Positions 58,855 to 64,000 of a stretch of DNA of 64,000 bases are shown one piece after another. This stretch comes from Ruminococcus sp. (lineage in GTDB: Bacteria; Bacillota; Clostridia; Oscillospirales; Ruminococcaceae). The position numbers were made by a program, and so were the translations under genes. The stretch is taken from NCBI GenBank assembly GCA_017519145.1, contig JAFWTA010000011.1, positions 1 to 64,000 of the forward strand, given 5' to 3'. How positions within the stretch are numbered: position 1 is the stretch's first letter; the number at the start of each line of letters is the position of its first letter. Below the pieces are notes generated by a model. It saw only the letters and a list, made by a program, of their open reading frames with translations, did no database searches and was not told the DNA's origin.

Positions 58855-60081
58855 TTACTTCCTTGCGATCTTTTTGATTTCCCTGTAAACACGGTCACAG
58901 TTACCGTTATCGTGGTGAGCGAAAAATTCATCGACTCTCTTCTTATACTTTTCGTCCATGGTGAAGCCGCCCTCATAGGAGGTCTTTACCGCTTCGATGA
59001 GCTTTTCTTCGTCAAAGAATACCTCTCCGAAGCCGTCCTCATCGTATGAGAAGCTCTCTCCGGGAGCGTACTGATACTTTTCAAACTCATCCACATCGAA
59101 CTGGTAGTACATAACGGGCTTATACATATAGGCGAAGTCATATACAACACTTGAATAGTCAGTGATGAGAAGAGCCGAGGATCTGAGGAGATCCTGTATG
59201 GAGTAGTCTGAGGTCTTTCCCACCTTTATCCTCGGTGAGGATGACTTTATGTACTTTGAGTACTTCTGAGCGTACTCATGGAAATAGAATATCACATTGA
59301 GGTCATTCTTATCCAGAAAGCTTATGAATTTCTCGCTGTTCACAAGGCTCTTCAGGCAGTTATAATACCTTGAAGCGAAGAATTTCTGCATATTCTCCTT
59401 TTTCTGCTCATCAGTGGTAAGGAGTCTGTAATCGATCCATTTTCTCCATGTAGGCATAATGAGGATCTGCTTCTTATTAAGGATATCATCATTGAGGGTA
59501 TCGTGTCTGGGATATCCGGGGCAGCGCATTATCTTAGGCGACTGACCGTTGTCCCTTCTGATGATATCGGCGTCCTTTTCAGAGCAGGTGAACAGGAGCT
59601 GATAATTTGTCTCCTTGGCGTCAACGATGGAGGAATAGCCTCTTGTGAAGCCGTGATTGAGGAAGACATACTTGAAGCCTGTCAGCTTCCACTGGACAAG
59701 GTCCTCACAGATCCTTCTGTACGGGAAGCCGTAGCATTTTGTAGTACCTATATATACGTCCGCAGCCCAGAAAAGGAGATAGTGCTTCCAGCCGCCGAAA
59801 GGGATAACATTTCCCAGCTTTTTTATAAGCTTGTAGTCAGGTGCGCTGAACTCAATGGGGTAATACACCTTCTGGTCCTTATGCTTTTCGCGCATATACT
59901 TGAAGAACCAGTATCCGTTGTCTCTTGCAAGAGCCTCATACTCCGAGACCACCCACATCTTCGGGGAAGCCAGCTTCCAGATCTTGCCGGGGATAAACGA
60001 AAGACCGAGCTTGATGATGGACTTCCAGTCCTCGGCCTTCATTTTTTTGATCTGATCCGTAATCTTATTCACTGCAGACAT
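58855..60081 (-). CDS. CDP-glycerol glycerophosphotransferase family protein
   Basis: 408 residues. FLNHGFTRGYSS, MRCPGYPRHDTL, and the C-terminal LLITDYSSVVYDFAYMYKPVM are family motifs of TagB/TagF-type transferases, which pass polyol phosphate from CDP-glycerol or CDP-ribitol. It is 24 nt after a cytidylyltransferase gene, which probably makes its donor. Peripheral membrane protein; the polyol is not determined. Confidence 0.88.
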   Translation of the reverse strand: MSAVNKITDQIKKMKAEDWKSIIKLGLSFIPGKIWKLASPKMWVVSEYEALARDNGYWFFKYMREKHKDQKVYYPIEFSAPDYKLIKKLGNVIPFGGWKHYLLFWAADVYIGTTKCYGFPYRRICEDLVQWKLTGFKYVFLNHGFTRGYSSIVDAKETNYQLLFTCSEKDADIIRRDNGQSPKIMRCPGYPRHDTLNDDILNKKQILIMPTWRKWIDYRLLTTDEQKKENMQKFFASRYYNCLKSLVNSEKFISFLDKNDLNVIFYFHEYAQKYSKYIKSSSPRIKVGKTSDYSIQDLLRSSALLITDYSSVVYDFAYMYKPVMYYQFDVDEFEKYQYAPGESFSYDEDGFGEVFFDEEKLIEAVKTSYEGGFTMDEKYKKRVDEFFAHHDNGNCDRVYREIKKIARK

Positions 60082-60105
60082 TTCTAATTCATCCCTTCGT
60101 CAAAA

Positions 60106-60828
60106 TCAAAGTCCGAATATCTGAGAATCTTCTCTTGCGTCAACTATGGCGCGGAATATATAATAATCCGAGGGAGTTGTTATCTTGATATTCTCGATAG
60201 CTCCGGGGACTGTATACAGCTCATGCCCGTAATAGCGCATCATGCTTGCAGAGTCGATGAACTGCTTGTTTCCCTCGGCAATAGCCCTTTCATGAGCGGC
60301 AATGATATCCTTCAGCACAAAGCACTGGGGAGCTCTTGCCATACAGCATCTTGATCTCTCGAATATATCGCTGATCCTGCCGTCGTCATCGGTAAGGGAA
60401 ACTGTTTCTATGGCGGAAGTCACCGTGATGGCGTTTCCGTTCTTCTTTGCGCACTCGATATCCGCCGTGATAGTAGCCTCGTCGATGAGAGGCCTTACGC
60501 CGTCGTGGATGAGTACGATGCTGTCATCGCCGAAAAGCTCGGCAGCCTTCTTTATACCGTTGCAGATGGAAGCCTGTCCCGTATCGCCGCCTGCGATAAC
60601 AGCCCTGACCTTTGTAAGGCGGAACTTCTCCACCAGCTCATTGCAGTAGTCTATCCAGCTCTCAAGGATGACCAGCACTACGCCGTCGATGTCCTTGTGC
60701 CTTTGGAAATGCTCTATTGTATAGACAAGTATGGGCTTGCCGTGGAGCTCAAGGAACTGCTTGGGTTTAGTTTTGGAATTCATTCTCTGGCCTGTACCGC
60801 CTGCAAAAATCACAGCAACATTTGACAT
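60106..60828 (-). CDS. IspD/TarI-type cytidylyltransferase
   Basis: 240 residues. FAGGTGQRMNS..KPKQFLELHGKP, HDGVRPLIDEATI and APQCFVLKDIIAAH match both IspD (CDP-methylerythritol) and TarI (CDP-ribitol). Context (LicD upstream and a CDP-polyol transferase downstream) favours a CDP-ribitol or similar role over isoprenoid synthesis. The ATG overlaps the LicD stop (TAATG). Confidence 0.85.
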   Translation of the reverse strand: MSNVAVIFAGGTGQRMNSKTKPKQFLELHGKPILVYTIEHFQRHKDIDGVVLVILESWIDYCNELVEKFRLTKVRAVIAGGDTGQASICNGIKKAAELFGDDSIVLIHDGVRPLIDEATITADIECAKKNGNAITVTSAIETVSLTDDDGRISDIFERSRCCMARAPQCFVLKDIIAAHERAIAEGNKQFIDSASMMRYYGHELYTVPGAIENIKITTPSDYYIFRAIVDAREDSQIFGL

Positions 60829-61739
60829 TACATTGCTCCTCCGAACTTTCCTTTTCTTCCTGGGAAGTATTTTTTATTCTTATAATATGTATAAGGGTGA
60901 TCCATATCCACGAACTCAAGCTGATGCTTTGCGTGCTGCTGATCCTTGGGAGGACGCTGCATATAGTTTCCGAAGATACGGGTGAGGTAGTGGTCATAGC
61001 CTGCCATAACAGGTACCTTATAGCCCTCAAAGTCCACCCACTTCTGAGAAGCGAACCACTTCTTGGGGTGCTTGTAAAGCATACCCTTTACGCTTCCGAT
61101 AAGCTCGGTAACGTACTCGCACTCATCCCATGAGTACTTGGACATCTCGCGCTCGGCGCGCTTCCAGATCTTGTATCTCACCTTTGGCGAGGGAATGAGC
61201 TTGTACAGAACGGTAGCCATAGTCCTGAACATCTTGCCCTTGTTGTTGGGAAGTCTCTGGGTATTGAAAAGGGCATACACGAAAGCGTGGAAAAGCTGTA
61301 TCCTTCTTGCCAGCTTTGATGAAGGACAGCCGTCTATGGGAGCTATCTCGAAAGCAACTCCGTGACAGATATCCAGATTCTGGTTATAGGAACAGATGAA
61401 AGTCGTGCTCGGATCACGCAGAGATGTGCAGGAGTGGTGGAAGTTTACCTTATCATTGGTGCGGCAGTAAACAAATCTGTCCTTGTCGCCGTACTTCTTC
61501 CACAGCTCGGCAAACCTTTCGTAATCGGCTCTGGGCATGAACACATCTATATCGTCATCCCACGGAACAAATCCGTGCTCTCTGATAGCGCCGATGGCAG
61601 CGCCTCCGCAGAGATAGAACATAAGGTCGTGCTTAGCGCAGAAATCCTTGAAATACAGAAGCATTTCAAGCATTTTCTTCTGCATTTTCCTGAATGTCTC
61701 ATCGCTGATCTCATATGCTTCAAAAAATTCTTTTCCCAC
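60828..61739 (-). CDS. LicD family phosphotransferase
   Basis: 303 residues. The LicD core is clear: LCGGAAIGAIREHG, VPWDDDIDVFMPRADYERF. LicD proteins attach phosphocholine, or other CDP-carried polyol phosphates, to glycans. Here it is coupled to the cytidylyltransferase gene. A choline kinase is not in the window, so the donor is open. Confidence 0.88.
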   Translation of the reverse strand: MGKEFFEAYEISDETFRKMQKKMLEMLLYFKDFCAKHDLMFYLCGGAAIGAIREHGFVPWDDDIDVFMPRADYERFAELWKKYGDKDRFVYCRTNDKVNFHHSCTSLRDPSTTFICSYNQNLDICHGVAFEIAPIDGCPSSKLARRIQLFHAFVYALFNTQRLPNNKGKMFRTMATVLYKLIPSPKVRYKIWKRAEREMSKYSWDECEYVTELIGSVKGMLYKHPKKWFASQKWVDFEGYKVPVMAGYDHYLTRIFGNYMQRPPKDQQHAKHQLEFVDMDHPYTYYKNKKYFPGRKGKFGGAM

Positions 61740-61757
61740 GATCGCACCTCATTAAAA

Positions 61758-62372
61758 TTATTTATTCTTTATAAGCTTTCTCACGGGGACGCCCACATAT
61801 GTGCCGCTTTCCGTGATATCCGCAACAACTGCTCCGCCTGCTCCCACGATGACGTTTTCACAGACAGAGGTATTATTCTTTACAACAGCTCCCGCGCCGA
61901 TATGTGTCAGTCTTCCGACACTGACGGTACCGCAGAGAGCTGCATTGGGAGAGACGTGGACATAGTCCGCAAGACAGTTGTCATGCTCGATGACAGCACC
62001 TGTATTGATGATACAGTGCTTTCCCACTCTTGCGGAGGTATTCACAACGGCATTAGCCATTACCGCTGTACCCTCGCCTATGGAGGTATCCATTGCTATC
62101 TGCGCGGAGGGATGGATCGCCGTATACCACTGAACATCCATCTCGCCTGCAAGTCTCTCTCTGACCCTGTTATTGCCTATTCCTATGATAAACAGGCAGC
62201 CGCTGAACTTAACATAGTCGGATATTTTCCCCAGATAGGGATACCCGATTATCTTTTCGGGGAGCTCTGTATTGTCATCGAGAAATCCCACAAGTTCATC
62301 GCCGCTTCTTATTATAATGTCGGCAATGACCTTTGCGTGTCCGCTCGCCCCGATTATTATGACTTTTTTCAT
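61758..62372 (-). CDS. PglD/NeuD-type sugar O/N-acetyltransferase
   Basis: 204 residues. An N-terminal Rossmann-like part IIGASGHAKVIADIII and a left-handed beta-helix made of hexapeptides (NCLADYVHVSPNAALCG, RLTHIGAGAVVKNNT). Such proteins acetylate the amino group of UDP-amino sugars (PglD) or sialic acids (NeuD). It lies 4 nt after the phosphoglycosyltransferase stop, in the order aminotransferase, PglC, PglD as in bacillosamine loci. Confidence 0.86.
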   Translation of the reverse strand: MKKVIIIGASGHAKVIADIIIRSGDELVGFLDDNTELPEKIIGYPYLGKISDYVKFSGCLFIIGIGNNRVRERLAGEMDVQWYTAIHPSAQIAMDTSIGEGTAVMANAVVNTSARVGKHCIINTGAVIEHDNCLADYVHVSPNAALCGTVSVGRLTHIGAGAVVKNNTSVCENVIVGAGGAVVADITESGTYVGVPVRKLIKNK

Positions 62373-62376
62373 CCGA

Positions 62377-62997
62377 TCACTTACCTGCTGTCTCGGGAGT
62401 TCCCATGAATTCCTCCATGGTCACGCAGGTCTCGGAGTTGATGCCGTCACGGTGAAGAACAGCCTTGACTGTCTTCATTATGATATCCAGATCGCCCTTG
62501 AAGGTGACATTATTCACATACTTTACGTCGTATCTGAACTTGTCCTCCCATGAAATGGCATTTCTGCCGTTTACCTGAGCCAGACCTGTAAGACCCGGAC
62601 GTACTCTGTGGCGCTTGTGCTGCTCCTTGTTGTATCTGGGGAGATACTTTACAAGCAGCGGTCTGGGACCAACGATGGCCATATCGCCTCTGAGGATGTT
62701 GAAAAGCTCGGGGAGCTCGTCAAGGCTTGTGCTTCTGAGCCACTTGCCGTAAGCTGTAAGGCGCTTTTCATCGGGGAGGAGATTGCCGCGCTTGTCCTTT
62801 TTATTGTTCATGGTCCTGAACTTGATAAGCTTGAATATCCTCTCGCGCTTGCCGGGACGCTCCTGAGTAAAGAAAGGATTGCCGCCCATTGCCACAGCTC
62901 CCACGATCATCAGCACGATGAGTATGGGTGAAAGGACGATTATAGCACCGAGAGAGAGAATGAAGTCGAACATTCTCTTGAAACACTTAGCATACAT
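62377..62997 (-). CDS. PglC-type monotopic phosphoglycosyltransferase
   Basis: 206 residues, the short form. One N-terminal membrane-dipping helix (about 8-35), FFTQERPGKRERIFKLIKF, KWLRSTSLDELPELFN with the catalytic Asp-Glu pair, VGPRPLL and RPGLTGLAQVNGR. It loads a sugar 1-phosphate onto undecaprenyl phosphate and so starts the repeat unit. It overlaps the aminotransferase stop by one base. Confidence 0.92.
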   Translation of the reverse strand: MYAKCFKRMFDFILSLGAIIVLSPILIVLMIVGAVAMGGNPFFTQERPGKRERIFKLIKFRTMNNKKDKRGNLLPDEKRLTAYGKWLRSTSLDELPELFNILRGDMAIVGPRPLLVKYLPRYNKEQHKRHRVRPGLTGLAQVNGRNAISWEDKFRYDVKYVNNVTFKGDLDIIMKTVKAVLHRDGINSETCVTMEEFMGTPETAGK

Positions 62998-64000
62998 TAT
63001 TCAAAACAACTCCTGATAAGATCTATTATGATATCCTGCTGTTCGGGGGTCATCTTATTGTCGCTGGGGAGACACAGTCCCCTCTCGAAAATGTCAGCGC
63101 CTACGTCTGTAGCCTCGCCGCGGTCGATATAGGCATTGGACTGACCTCTGCCGCTGCCGTTTGCGGTAACGAAGCCGTTCATGCGGTAGATAGGCTGCAT
63201 ATGCATGGGCTTCCAGATAGGACGTCCCTCAGCATTGAAGCTTGCCAGAGTCTCAAGTATCTCCGTAGGACAGCTCTTGCCCTTTTCGGGGATATAGAGA
63301 GCCTCGTTCTCGCCTCTCACCTGTCTGCACATTGCGTCCTTGTCGATAAGGAGGCAGCTGAGCCAGAAATTGGGAGAGCTGTTCTTCTCATCGAAGGGGT
63401 TCACGGTAACGGGAAGACCCTTGAGTCCCTCCTTATAGCGCTCGTATATAGCTTTTTTCTGAGCGATATGCTCGTCAAGATAGTTCATCTGACCGCGGAT
63501 AACACCAGCGATGATGTTGGACATACGGTAGTTATATCCGACCTCCTCATGCTGATACCACGGAGCAGCCTCTCTTGACTGAGTTGACCACTTGCGCACC
63601 TTGTCGGCGTCGTCCTTGCTGTCTGTCAGGAACATTCCGCCCGATGAACCTGTGATTATCTTGTTTCCGTTGAAGCTGATGGCGCTGTAATCTCCGAAAC
63701 AGCCTGTTTCCCTGCCCTTGTATGTAGCGCCGAAGGACTCGGCAGCGTCCTCGATTATGAGAGCGCCGTGCTTCTCACAGACAGCGCGTATCTCGTCGAT
63801 CTTTGCGGGGACACCGTAAAGGTGAACGAGGACTACCAGCTTTACATCGGGATAAAGCTCGAAAGCCTTTTCCAGAGCCTCGGGGCTCATGTTCCATGTA
63901 TCACGCTCCGTATCAATAAAAACGGCTTCACCATCTTCATATGCAACGGGATTGATAGTAGCGTCAAAGGTCATATCAGCACAGAATACTTTATGTCCCT
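62997..64000 (-). CDS. DegT/DnrJ/EryC1/StrS aminotransferase, 5' part beyond window
   Basis: The frame is open through base 64000, where the reading is GHKVFCADMTFDA, so the first 70-90 residues are missing. Visible are DLVVLVHLYGVPAKIDEI-like text (KLVVLVHLYGVPA), IIEDAAESFGATYKG, and the PLP lysine segment ISFNGNKIITGSSGGM, then the conserved end. PLP enzymes of this family aminate 4-keto nucleotide sugars; with PglC and PglD neighbours a UDP-bacillosamine-type precursor is plausible. The dehydratase would lie outside. Confidence 0.9.
   Translation of the reverse strand, partial: GHKVFCADMTFDATINPVAYEDGEAVFIDTERDTWNMSPEALEKAFELYPDVKLVVLVHLYGVPAKIDEIRAVCEKHGALIIEDAAESFGATYKGRETGCFGDYSAISFNGNKIITGSSGGMFLTDSKDDADKVRKWSTQSREAAPWYQHEEVGYNYRMSNIIAGVIRGQMNYLDEHIAQKKAIYERYKEGLKGLPVTVNPFDEKNSSPNFWLSCLLIDKDAMCRQVRGENEALYIPEKGKSCPTEILETLASFNAEGRPIWKPMHMQPIYRMNGFVTANGSGRGQSNAYIDRGEATDVGADIFERGLCLPSDNKMTPEQQDIIIDLIRSCFE

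Noticed and set aside
61362-62408. 348-codon open frame antisense to licD and the pglD-type gene
   Set aside because: It spans two clear minus-strand genes and shows no family features.
1-64000. tRNA or rRNA genes, prophage or insertion sequences
   Set aside because: I saw no TPsiC-like arms in gaps, no transposase or integrase, and no rRNA-like stretch; a computed tRNA scan would be decisive.

Overview
The window is about 64 kb of a Firmicutes chromosome, most likely from a Ruminococcus-type clostridium (Oscillospiraceae). The main pointer is the secreted protein at 45947-47485, which ends in a type I dockerin of the Ruminococcus flavefaciens style. Supporting points are strong AGGAGG ribosome sites, TTG/GTG starts, near-consensus sigma-A promoters (TTGACA-17-TATAAT), SpoVG and DUF4321. 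No rRNA, tRNA or CRISPR was seen. Family names rest on motif recognition and recall, without a database search.

Layout. 1-4214 (minus): cysteine desulfurase, a small membrane protein, ThiI, a CinA-type amidase and an acidic protein cut by the left edge. 4494-7561 (plus): a YfhO-type membrane protein and a NUDIX hydrolase; then spoVG (minus). 8301-18781 (plus): cell-wall and division genes: murC, lexA, zapA, a U32 protein, dut, a DUF4321 protein, mreBCD and a class B PBP. 18899-21262 (plus): VanW, an M23 peptidase and a flavodoxin-like protein. 21301-31970 (minus): a hypothetical gene, class II aldolase, a zinc-ribbon protein, murD overlapped by a MurL-like epimerase, a DtxR-family regulator, an orphan shortened BREX-type methylase (PglX), an acetyltransferase, xylulokinase and a membrane protein. 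32156-47485: VanZ (plus), a ROK regulator, an AEC transporter and a second YfhO, a zinc-ribbon/helical-repeat membrane protein, Fur and a lipoprotein, Tex, an alpha/beta hydrolase that has lost its nucleophile, a YjbR/EVE protein and a DnaQ-like exonuclease (all minus), then the dockerin protein (plus).

47814-64000 (minus) is a surface-polysaccharide locus. Reading in the direction of transcription: a DegT aminotransferase (cut by the right edge), a PglC-type phosphoglycosyltransferase, a PglD-type acetyltransferase, LicD, an IspD/TarI cytidylyltransferase, a CDP-glycerol-type polyol-phosphate transferase, a GT2, an EpsG-type polymerase, an acyltransferase, a flippase, an NAD-dependent sugar epimerase, a guanylate-kinase-like protein, rfbA-rfbB-rfbD-rfbC and a terminator; then galE on its own promoter. 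The genes suggest a polymer that starts on an amino/acetamido sugar, contains rhamnose and carries polyol-phosphate or phosphocholine-type groups.

The least expected observations are: (1) a dispersed GC-rich repeat of about 74 bp whose end forms the -35 box of three unrelated minus-strand promoters, one copy also encoding the last codons of the gene before it; (2) a DtxR-MurL-MurD operon suggesting L-glutamate addition followed by epimerisation; (3) the orphan PglX; (4) two intergenic mosaics of heptamer repeats and perfect hairpins.
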